Of a stretch of DNA of 6,317 nucleotides, positions 1 to 4,589 are shown piece by piece. Each line of letters opens with the position of its first letter. The stretch's first letter is position 1. The notes beneath the pieces were generated by a model. The model saw only the letters and a list, made by a program, of their open reading frames with translations, had not been told where the DNA came from and did no database searches. Made by a program: the position numbers and the translations under genes. Source of the stretch: Acidimicrobiales bacterium (GTDB lineage Bacteria > Actinomycetota > Acidimicrobiia > Acidimicrobiales > Palsa-688); NCBI GenBank assembly GCA_019241495.1, contig JAFAWZ010000322.1, forward strand, positions 1 through 6,317. Direction: 5' to 3'.

Positions 1-1448
1 ACCGATTGAGGATCGTCCCGAGCCAGGCGCACGGACATGCCGCCCTCGGCCGTCTCGCTGCGGACCCCGAACCGGGTCACCGGGACCGTGGCCACTTCGA
101 GGTCTTCGACGTCGATCCCCGACGCGTTGAGGCCCACCATCATGGCCCGTTTCAGGACCCGGGCGGCCCGGCTCGTGTCGCGCGACGCGACCACTGTCGA
201 TCCCTTCTTCATCGTGGTGCCGTAGGCCATGGCCAGGCGCACCGCGAGCTCCGGCGAGATGTCCACGTTGGCCAGCCCCTCCACCCCGGTGCGGCCGAAA
301 AGGTGGCGGGCGCCCCGGGATTCCCAGACGATCGACGAGTTGACGATGGCGCCGTGCTCGACCGTCTTGAAGGGATAGATCTTGACTCCCGGGTGGATGA
401 CGGCGTGCTCGCCGATGAAGCACTCGTCGCCGATGACGACCCCTTCTTCTACACGGGCGCCGCGGCGCAAGTCGCTGGAGCGGCCGACGATCGCCCCGCG
501 GAGGCGGACTCCGGGTCCGAGGTAGACGTTGTCGTAGACGACGGAGCGCTCGATGAAAGTGTCGGGACCGACCCGGACATTGGAGCCCAGCACGGCGTAC
601 TCGCCGAGGCGGGCACCGGCTTCGATGCGGCAGTAGTCGCCGATGATGGCCGGACCGTCGATGGTGGCCGCCGGATCGATCTCGCTCCCCTCCCCGAGCC
701 ATATCCCCTCGCCCACCCGGAAACCGGATATGTCGATCGACACCTGGCCGTCCAACACGTCCTGGTGGGCCTTGATGTAAGCCTCGAGGGTGCCGACGTC
801 CTCCCAGTAGCTGTCGGCGACGTAGCCGAACACGGGCATTCCATCATCGAGCATCCGAGGGAACACATCGGAGGAGAAGTCCACCGGCTTGCCCGGCTCG
901 ATGTACTCGAAGATGGAGGGCTCGAGCACGTAGATGCCGGTGTTGATGGTGTCGGAGAAGACCTGGCCCCAGCTCGGCTTTTCGAGGAACCGCTCGATGG
1001 ACCCGTCCTCGCGGGTGATCACGATGCCGAACTCCAGGGGATTCTCCATGGCCTTCAGGCAGATGGTTGCGGTGGCCTTGCGCTCCCGGTGGAATTCGAT
1101 CACGGCGTCCAGGTCGATGTCGGTGAGCACGTCTCCCGATATCACGAGGAACGGCTCATCGAGCTCCTCGCTCGCGTTGCGGACCGACCCCGCCGTGCCG
1201 AGGGGCGTCTCCTCGGTGGCGTACACCATGCGGACCCCGAATTCCGCCCCGTTCCCGAAATAGGTGCGGATGGTGTTGGCCTGATAGGCGACTGTGACCA
1301 CGATGTCGTCGAAGCCGTGCCGCTTGAGCAGCTCGATGATGTGCTCCATCATCGGGCGGTTGGCGATGGGCATCATGGGCTTGGGCTGGTTCGAGGTCAA
1401 GGGCCGCAGCCGCGTGCCTTCCCCGCCGGCCATGATCACCGCTTTCAT
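1..1448 (-). CDS. Mannose-1-phosphate guanylyltransferase fused to phosphomannomutase-like domain (3' end outside window)
   Basis: The frame is open for 482 codons from ATG at 1448 to the left edge, so the gene is partial at its C-terminus. By family it should make an NDP-sugar, most likely GDP-mannose from mannose-1-phosphate and GTP, for envelope glycans or glycolipids. Residues 1-235 are a nucleotidyltransferase domain: the GGEGTRLRPLT signature is at 8-18, K23 follows in QPKPMMPIANRP, the metal-site GD is at 105-106, FLEKP is at 154-158 and WEDVG at 215-219. Residues about 245-375 are left-handed beta-helix hexapeptide repeats. From about 384 (FGRTGVEGLANVDISPE) a phosphomannomutase domain I begins. 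Full-length relatives in cyanobacteria and actinobacteria are about 830 aa. The start is supported by GAGGAGG seven nt upstream and by a 4-nt ATGA overlap with the phosphatidyltransferase stop, implying coupling. The usual catalytic serine loop of the mutase domain appears replaced (see findings). Nucleotide specificity (GTP or another) cannot be read with certainty. Confidence 0.92.
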   Translation of the reverse strand, partial: MKAVIMAGGEGTRLRPLTSNQPKPMMPIANRPMMEHIIELLKRHGFDDIVVTVAYQANTIRTYFGNGAEFGVRMVYATEETPLGTAGSVRNASEELDEPFLVISGDVLTDIDLDAVIEFHRERKATATICLKAMENPLEFGIVITREDGSIERFLEKPSWGQVFSDTINTGIYVLEPSIFEYIEPGKPVDFSSDVFPRMLDDGMPVFGYVADSYWEDVGTLEAYIKAHQDVLDGQVSIDISGFRVGEGIWLGEGSEIDPAATIDGPAIIGDYCRIEAGARLGEYAVLGSNVRVGPDTFIERSVVYDNVYLGPGVRLRGAIVGRSSDLRRGARVEEGVVIGDECFIGEHAVIHPGVKIYPFKTVEHGAIVNSSIVWESRGARHLFGRTGVEGLANVDISPELAVRLAMAYGTTMKKGSTVVASRDTSRAARVLKRAMMVGLNASGIDVEDLEVATVPVTRFGVRSETAEGGMSVRLARDDPQS

Positions 1449-2074
1449 ATGTTGGCCTCCTCGGCGGTTGGGTTTGGTGCGTGTCCATACGCCTCACCGC
1501 GGGCTGTGTCCACGGCCCGCCTCGCCCTTGGGACGTAGGTCACCGCGGCGTACCAACCCAGGACCAGGCCCGGCACGACGAACACCCAGGCCACCACTTC
1601 GGCCACGTTATTCCAGTCGTCGTTGGCGTGCCCGGCCAAGAACAACGGCAGGGCGCACATGAGCGCGAACGTCCCCGCCTTGCCGGCCCACTGCACGTCC
1701 ATGCGCACACCCCCTCGCACCGCGACCAGCAGGAAGCCGGTGGCTACGAGCCCTTCCCGGGCGAGGGACGTTACGCCCACCCATGCCGGGACCGCCCCCA
1801 TCACCACGGTCGTGATGCCGGCCACACCGAGCAGCATCCGGTCGGCCACCGGGTCGAGCACCTTGCCCACGGTGGAAACCTGCCCGAAGTGGCGAGCCAC
1901 GTAACCGTCCACGCCGTCGGTCACCCCGAGAGCGCCGAGGAGGAGGGCCGCCGGGTACCAGCTCTCGCGATGGGGCCGCAGCATCAGCCACACGAAGACC
2001 GGTATGCACAGCAGCCGGACGGTCGTGATGGCGTTGGGCACCGTGAGGATGCGGTCGTCCCCGACAGTCGCCAT
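1445..2074 (-). CDS. CDP-alcohol phosphatidyltransferase (PgsA / actinobacterial cardiolipin synthase type)
   Basis: This 209-aa integral membrane enzyme should transfer a phosphatidyl group from CDP-diacylglycerol to an alcohol in phospholipid synthesis. The family signature DxxDGxxARx8GxxxDxxxD is complete: D53, D56-G57, A60-R61, G70, D74 and D78. Hydrophobic segments lie near 17-33, 40-52, 81-97, 104-119, 134-149 and 158-178, and the N-terminal LTVPNAITTVRL is typical. The acceptor is not visible: glycerol-3-phosphate (PgsA) or phosphatidylglycerol (the eukaryote-like cardiolipin synthase of Streptomyces, which to my knowledge lies beside a mannose-1-phosphate guanylyltransferase gene as here) are both possible. 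ATG at 2074 is the earliest start, because TAG is in frame four codons upstream. There is no Shine-Dalgarno, but TAGACT lies six nt before the ATG, suggesting a leaderless mRNA. The stop TGA overlaps the next gene's ATG. Confidence 0.93.
   Translation of the reverse strand: MATVGDDRILTVPNAITTVRLLCIPVFVWLMLRPHRESWYPAALLLGALGVTDGVDGYVARHFGQVSTVGKVLDPVADRMLLGVAGITTVVMGAVPAWVGVTSLAREGLVATGFLLVAVRGGVRMDVQWAGKAGTFALMCALPLFLAGHANDDWNNVAEVVAWVFVVPGLVLGWYAAVTYVPRARRAVDTARGEAYGHAPNPTAEEANI
1456..1462 (-). promoter_or_regulatory. Shine-Dalgarno for the nucleotidyltransferase gene
   Basis: GAGGAGG on the minus strand, seven nt before ATG 1448. It lies inside the last codons of the phosphatidyltransferase gene, so it fixes the start and supports reinitiation on one mRNA. 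Most other starts in this window lack such a site. Confidence 0.75.
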
Positions 2075-2080
2075 GAAGGG

Positions 2081-2086
2081 AGTCTA
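2081..2086 (-). promoter_or_regulatory. Candidate -10 box (TAGACT) for leaderless phosphatidyltransferase mRNA
   Basis: TAGACT ends six nt before ATG 2074. With usual -10 to +1 spacing, transcription would begin at or next to the start codon. No convincing -35 hexamer and no Shine-Dalgarno are seen. Confidence 0.45.
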
Positions 2087-2127
2087 GAAGGAGGGGCGCC
2101 GGAATCCCGGTTTGCATCGGCTGGGCG

Positions 2128-2211
2128 TCGAGTGGCCACTTTTTGGCGAGTGGGCAGTTTTGCCGCTAATGGCCGGAAAACTGCCCGCTCACCAAACAGG
2201 TGACCAGTCGA
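2128..2211. repeat. 84-bp imperfect palindrome, candidate MITE-like element or IS-end remnant
   Basis: The intergenic spacer holds a long inverted repeat: a left arm at 2128-2161 and a right arm at 2177-2211 around a 15-nt centre. The inner 22 nt of each arm (2140-2161 and 2177-2198) match at 19 of 22 positions when one arm is reverse-complemented. Each arm itself holds two copies of a motif like AGTGGSCASTTTT, spaced about 18 nt apart, so the element has two direct copies facing two inverted copies. The ends read TGGCCAC (from 2133) and GTGACCA (to 2206), and GTCGA occurs at both flanks (2127-2131 and 2207-2211). It could be a non-autonomous transposon or an IS21-like terminus remnant (inferred), or a hairpin terminator between the flanking genes. 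Confidence 0.6.
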
Positions 2212-2229
2212 TTTGGAAGGTCAGAGCGG

Positions 2230-2637
2230 TCACCCGGGCGGAGTCAACGACCACCGCAAGTGGCCCCGGCCGTCGATCTCGGTCACATACACGGGCACAG
2301 ACACGGGCACGGACCCGGGCAAGGACCCGGGTACGGAGGCCGGGTGGGCGGCGGTGGTGCAGGTGAACTGCAGCCCGTCACGAACCGGCTCGCGGGCCGG
2401 GCACGAGACCGGGGGCGGCTGGCTCAGGCCCTGTGCCGTCTCGATACCGAGGGAGATCTCCGCCGCCATGTCGGGGCCGGAGAGGGTGTGCGGGGCGGGA
2501 TGGGCCAGGTCGCCGGCGCCAACCGCCCCCCCGATCAGAAGGAGGGCCCCGAGGGCGATGGCACCGGGTAGGAAGTAGCCCCGGCGGGGTCGGGGTGGCA
2601 CGGGTGCGGTCCCGGGATGCGGAGTGGACGGCGTCAC
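2230..2637 (-). CDS. Small membrane-anchored DUF4333-like protein
   Basis: This is a 135-aa hypothetical protein. Residues 1-20 are Pro/Arg-rich and probably cytoplasmic, and 21-43 form one hydrophobic transmembrane segment or uncleaved signal anchor. The remainder would be outside the membrane. Two cysteines, C79 (PVSCP) and C93 (QFTC), followed by the strand VYVTEIDGRGHLRW, match the layout of DUF4333 domains found in actinobacterial exported proteins, where the cysteines are expected to form a disulfide. The family has no established reaction that I can name. Residues 101-116 are a four-unit tetrapeptide repeat (SVPG, SLPG, SVPV, SVPV) encoded by a 12-bp tandem repeat. GTG at 2637 is the first start after an in-frame stop; there is no Shine-Dalgarno, but TACGCT lies eight nt upstream. 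It is divergent from the nfu-like gene. Confidence 0.72.
   Translation of the reverse strand: MTPSTPHPGTAPVPPRPRRGYFLPGAIALGALLLIGGAVGAGDLAHPAPHTLSGPDMAAEISLGIETAQGLSQPPPVSCPAREPVRDGLQFTCTTAAHPASVPGSLPGSVPVSVPVYVTEIDGRGHLRWSLTPPG
2291..2338. repeat. Four 12-bp tandem repeats inside the DUF4333-like gene
   Basis: The units ACGGGCACAGAC, ACGGGCACGGAC, CCGGGCAAGGAC and CCGGGTACGGAG follow each other without gaps. Twelve bp is four codons, so the array encodes a four-residue Ser-(Val/Leu)-Pro-(Gly/Val) repeat without shifting the frame. Confidence 0.8.
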
Positions 2638-2645
2638 CGTGACCG

Positions 2646-2651
2646 AGCGTA
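2646..2651 (-). promoter_or_regulatory. Candidate -10 box (TACGCT) for the DUF4333-like gene
   Basis: TACGCT ends eight nt before GTG 2637, a spacing that fits leaderless transcription. It lies in the short divergent region shared with the nfu-like gene. A -35 element is not evident. Confidence 0.35.
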
Positions 2652-2681
2652 GGGCCTCGCCGGTAGGGTCTGGTCAGCTGG

Positions 2682-2687
2682 CAGAAT
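2682..2687 (+). promoter_or_regulatory. Weak candidate -10 box (CAGAAT) for the nfu-like gene
   Basis: CAGAAT ends eight nt before ATG 2696 and there is no purine-rich ribosome site between them. It departs from the TANNNT pattern at the first base, so support is weak. Confidence 0.25.
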
Positions 2688-2695
2688 GGGGTGTG

Positions 2696-3013
2696 ATGTT
2701 GAGCGACGACGACAAGGCCAAGCGGCTCTCCGACCTGACCGAGCTGATCGACCTGATCCGGCCCGCCGTGCAATCCGACGGCGGGGACCTGGTGCTGGTC
2801 AGCGCGGACGTGGAGACAGGGGTCATCGAAGTGCAGCTGCAGGGGTCGTGCTCCTCGTGCGCCGTCAGCAGCACGACCCTCCAAGCCGGCGTGGAGCGCA
2901 TCTTGATGGAGCGTTTGGACTGGATCACCGAGGTCCTCGGCAGCGTCGACGAGGACATCGACTGGGAGGCCAGCGCGGCCATGGGCCGCGGCGGTTACAC
3001 CCCGGCCTGGTAG
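2696..3013 (+). CDS. NifU C-terminal domain (Nfu-type) iron-sulfur cluster carrier
   Basis: This 105-aa soluble protein is essentially a single Nfu domain. It would carry or hand over a [4Fe-4S] cluster to target apoproteins. The LIRPAVQSDGGDLVLV segment (residues 20-35) and the cluster-binding C52-S-S-C55 in QGSCSSCAVSSTTLQAGVE are the diagnostic parts; two subunits would share one cluster through the CxxC pair. There is no N-terminal scaffold domain as in NifU and no degenerate A-type domain as in E. coli NfuA, which is usual for stand-alone Nfu proteins. ATG 2696 gives a compact domain; GTG 2693 would add one residue, and starts further upstream add an unrelated sequence that overlaps the divergent gene. 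It is the only plus-strand gene here. Possible clients nearby include the DUF512 enzyme (inference only). Confidence 0.9.
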   Translation: MLSDDDKAKRLSDLTELIDLIRPAVQSDGGDLVLVSADVETGVIEVQLQGSCSSCAVSSTTLQAGVERILMERLDWITEVLGSVDEDIDWEASAAMGRGGYTPAW

Positions 3014-3025
3014 GAGGTCGTCGAG

Positions 3026-3046
3026 GCCCCGGGTCGGACCCGGGGC
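3026..3046. terminator. GC hairpin between convergent nfu-like gene and tRNA-Pro
   Basis: A perfect 9-bp stem, GCCCCGGGT with ACCCGGGGC, encloses a 3-nt loop. It starts 13 nt after the nfu-like stop and lies 8 nt beyond the 3' end of the tRNA. There is no T-tract on either side, so it may end transcription in both directions without the classic U-run, or act as an RNA 3' end protector. Confidence 0.55.
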
Positions 3047-3054
3047 GCTCGGCG

Positions 3055-3128
3055 TCGGGCGGGCGGGACTTGAACCCGCGGCCCCCAGACCCCCAGTCTG
3101 GTGCGCTACCAAACTGCGCCACCGCCCG
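3055..3128 (-). tRNA. tRNA-Pro(GGG)
   Basis: The 74-nt gene folds as a complete cloverleaf. The acceptor CGGGCGG pairs perfectly with CCGCCCG. The D-stem is GCGC/GCGC with GG in the loop, and the anticodon stem CCAGA/TCTGG encloses the loop CTGGGGG, giving anticodon GGG (reads CCC/CCU proline codons). The T-stem is GCGGG/CCCGC with TTCAAGT, and the discriminator is A. CCA is not encoded and must be added after transcription. Anticodon GGG for proline suits a GC-rich genome. Confidence 0.97.
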
Positions 3129-3139
3129 GTGGAGTATCG

Positions 3140-3145
3140 ACCCTA
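3140..3145 (-). promoter_or_regulatory. Candidate -10 box (TAGGGT) of tRNA-Pro
   Basis: TAGGGT lies 11 nt before the mature tRNA 5' end, which would leave a leader of a few nt for RNase P. No good -35 is seen at 16-18 nt; the upstream DNA is the 15-bp tandem repeat. Confidence 0.4.
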
Positions 3146-3210
3146 GTACACCCCGATCAAATGTGCCCCCACCAGATGTGCCCCCATCAGATGTGCCCCC
3201 ATCAGATGTG
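3146..3210. repeat. 15-bp tandem repeat array between zinc-ribbon gene and tRNA-Pro
   Basis: Two identical copies of ATGTGCCCCCATCAG (3176-3190 and 3191-3205) are preceded by a copy with one change (3161-3175). A degenerate copy lies at 3146-3160, and a 5-nt partial copy follows at 3206-3210. The array begins at the 3' end of the zinc-ribbon gene, whose TGA stop lies in the last full copy, and runs up to the -10 region of the tRNA. Confidence 0.9.
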
Positions 3211-3216
3211 ATGGGG
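3197..3216. terminator. Hairpin over the zinc-ribbon gene stop codon
   Basis: CCCCATCA (3197-3204) and TGATGGGG (3209-3216) form a perfect 8-bp stem with a 4-nt loop. On the minus strand the loop and 3' arm contain the end of the zinc-ribbon reading frame. No T-tract follows; instead the 3' arm sequence recurs in the tandem repeat. Terminator function is inferred. Confidence 0.4.
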
Positions 3217-3402
3217 AAGCCACTGCACCAGCCAGTACACCCGGTACACCATGTACCCGGCGAAGGCGACCAGGACCAACTTGAAATGCCAGGGCACCGG
3301 CTTGCGGGCGGTGAGGATGGCCCGGCCGCACGAGGGGCATGTTCCACCCTCGTGGAGGGTCTTCTCGTTCCAGAATTGGCTGCAGTCGTCGCACCAGGGC
3401 AC
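3202..3402 (-). CDS. Small zinc-ribbon membrane protein, function unknown
   Basis: This 66-aa protein has an N-terminal zinc ribbon, C4-x2-C7 and C22-x2-C25 (WCDDC and CPSC), a basic linker (TARKP), and one hydrophobic segment at about 39-62. That suggests a membrane anchor with the zinc finger on the cytoplasmic side. I do not recognise a named family; similar short zinc-ribbon/TM proteins are common hypotheticals in actinobacteria. GTG 3402 is the first start after an in-frame TAG and has no Shine-Dalgarno; AT-rich bases (GAAAATA) lie just upstream and could hold a promoter. It follows the SpoIIE-type phosphatase gene by 47 nt, with a small hairpin between. The four well-spaced cysteines make a real gene likely despite the small size. 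Confidence 0.75.
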   Translation of the reverse strand: MPWCDDCSQFWNEKTLHEGGTCPSCGRAILTARKPVPWHFKLVLVAFAGYMVYRVYWLVQWLPHHI

Positions 3403-3421
3403 TGCGGTCTATTTTCGCGGC

Positions 3422-3440
3422 TGGCTGCGACTAGCAGCCA
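3422..3440. terminator. Small hairpin between phosphatase and zinc-ribbon genes
   Basis: TGGCTGC (3422-3428) pairs with GCAGCCA (3434-3440) around a 5-nt loop, ten nt past the phosphatase stop. There is no T-tract. It could be a weak terminator or mRNA 3' end structure. Confidence 0.35.
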
Positions 3441-3449
3441 CCGGGCATG

Positions 3450-4541
3450 TCAGATCCGGCGGATGGCGAGGATGGCCACGTCGTCGCTGAGCGGCTCCGA
3501 CGCGAAATCCCGGGCCGCCTCCAGGAGGTCCTTGCACAAGGTGGTGGTGTCCTGGCCGGGGTCACGCCGGATGGCGGCTGCGATGCGGTCCTCACCGAAG
3601 ATCTGGCCGCCGGAGCGGGCTTCGGCCAGGCCGTCGGTGTACATGAGCATCACATCGCCGATCAGCAGTGGCCTCTCTCGGGAGTAGTACGACGCGTCGG
3701 GATCGAGCGTCAACAATGGCCCGGTCGCCCGCAGCGCGTGTATCTCCGAGTCCTGCCACAACCACGTGGGCGGGTGGCCGGCCGAGGCGTGGCGCAGGGT
3801 GGCGGAGTCGGTGTCGAGCACGACCACACAGACCGACACCAGGTCCTCCGGCCGGCCCGTGATCGACAACACCTTGTTCAGCTCCTCGAGCGCTTGGGCC
3901 GGGTCGCGGTACTGGCGCAGGAAGTTGCGCAGCAGGTACTTCACCTGGAAGGCGGTGATAGAGGGGTCGATGCCGTGGCCGGCTACATCCCCGATGACCG
4001 CCGCCACCCGGCGGGCCGAGGTGACGAATACGTCGTAGAAATCCCCGGCCATCATGCCCGTTCCCGGCTCGTACACCCGCCCCATCTCGAAGCCGTCGAC
4101 CTGAGGAAGCTCCTCGGGAGCCAGGCGGTCCGCCCACCTGCGGGGCGCCAGCTGCTCTTGGGCCAAGACCTCCTCGGCCCGTCGTTCGAGCATGGCCCGG
4201 TTCTCGGCCAGGCGGGCCTCGGCGAAGAAGCGAGGGGCGAAGCGGATGGTCATCACGACGGGGATGCTCACGGCCAGCAGGGGGATCTCGTACCAGGCGG
4301 AGTCGGAGAACGAGGCGACCACCAGCCCGACGGCGAGCACACCGTAGAGGAGGGCGGTGTGGAGGTCCTTGTCGAATGCGGCCCGGGCCAGGTCGGTCGC
4401 CTCCCGGCCCGTCGACGAGGATGCCGTCTCGGCCTCGATGCGGCGCGCCGCTCGGGCCAGCCGGGCGGCAGCCCGCCCCCACAGGGCGGCGGCAACCGCA
4501 CAGAACACGGCCGCGGCGGCCAGCCACGGCTGGGTGAACAT
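3450..4541 (-). CDS. Membrane-anchored SpoIIE-type (PP2C-like) serine phosphatase
   Basis: This 363-aa protein has hydrophobic segments near residues 5-22, 62-78 and 85-99, a charged helical linker at about 104-135, and a C-terminal SpoIIE/PP2C catalytic domain at about 145-363. Metal-binding motifs are intact: AGDFYD (165-170), IGDVAGHG (183-190), SAGHPP (253-258), MLMYTDGLAEA (298-308) and LSDDVAIL (351-358). SpoIIE/RsbU-type enzymes remove phosphate from serine on proteins, often anti-sigma-factor antagonists, so a stress or sigma-factor switch is a reasonable guess, but no partner (STAS protein or anti-sigma kinase) lies in the window. There is no PAS, GAF or HAMP domain; the membrane segments may be the sensor. 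ATG 4541 lies 48 nt after the der stop, in the same frame, with TAGCGT seven nt upstream suggesting its own leaderless transcript. Confidence 0.93.
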   Translation of the reverse strand: MFTQPWLAAAAVFCAVAAALWGRAAARLARAARRIEAETASSSTGREATDLARAAFDKDLHTALLYGVLAVGLVVASFSDSAWYEIPLLAVSIPVVMTIRFAPRFFAEARLAENRAMLERRAEEVLAQEQLAPRRWADRLAPEELPQVDGFEMGRVYEPGTGMMAGDFYDVFVTSARRVAAVIGDVAGHGIDPSITAFQVKYLLRNFLRQYRDPAQALEELNKVLSITGRPEDLVSVCVVVLDTDSATLRHASAGHPPTWLWQDSEIHALRATGPLLTLDPDASYYSRERPLLIGDVMLMYTDGLAEARSGGQIFGEDRIAAAIRRDPGQDTTTLCKDLLEAARDFASEPLSDDVAILAIRRI

Positions 4542-4548
4542 GGGCTTA

Positions 4549-4554
4549 ACGCTA
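4549..4554 (-). promoter_or_regulatory. Candidate -10 box (TAGCGT) for leaderless phosphatase mRNA
   Basis: TAGCGT ends seven nt before ATG 4541, in the 48-nt gap after der. There is no Shine-Dalgarno in that gap. It suggests the phosphatase can be transcribed apart from der. Confidence 0.4.
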
Positions 4555-4589
4555 TCCGAAGGGGCTCGCTGCAGTTCCTGCGGCGAGGG

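Noticed and set aside
6..1538. 510-codon plus-strand open frame opposite the nucleotidyltransferase gene
   Set aside because: It is antisense to a gene with clear conserved motifs. The protein is rich in His, Asp, Gly and Val with no recognisable domain, as expected for the opposite strand of GC-rich codons.
2624..2695. N-terminal extension of the Nfu-like protein to ATG 2624
   Set aside because: It would overlap the start of the divergent gene and both promoter candidates, and the extra 24 residues do not resemble the Nfu domain.
3055..3128. tRNA-Pro as an integration (att) site
   Set aside because: I see no direct repeat of the tRNA 3' end, no integrase gene and no change in gene character on either side within the window.
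3146..3210. Tandem repeats considered as a CRISPR array
   Set aside because: The 15-bp units are directly adjacent with no spacers, far shorter than CRISPR repeats, and no cas genes are present.
3143..3394. 83-codon minus-strand frame reading through the 15-bp repeats as a GAHLM-type peptide repeat
   Set aside because: It is out of frame with the zinc-ribbon protein, whose two CxxC pairs and membrane segment are convincing; its N-terminal part shows no features.
2686..3687. 333-codon plus-strand open frame crossing nfu, tRNA-Pro and the zinc-ribbon gene
   Set aside because: It reads out of frame through the Nfu gene and straight through a tRNA; no protein family is visible.
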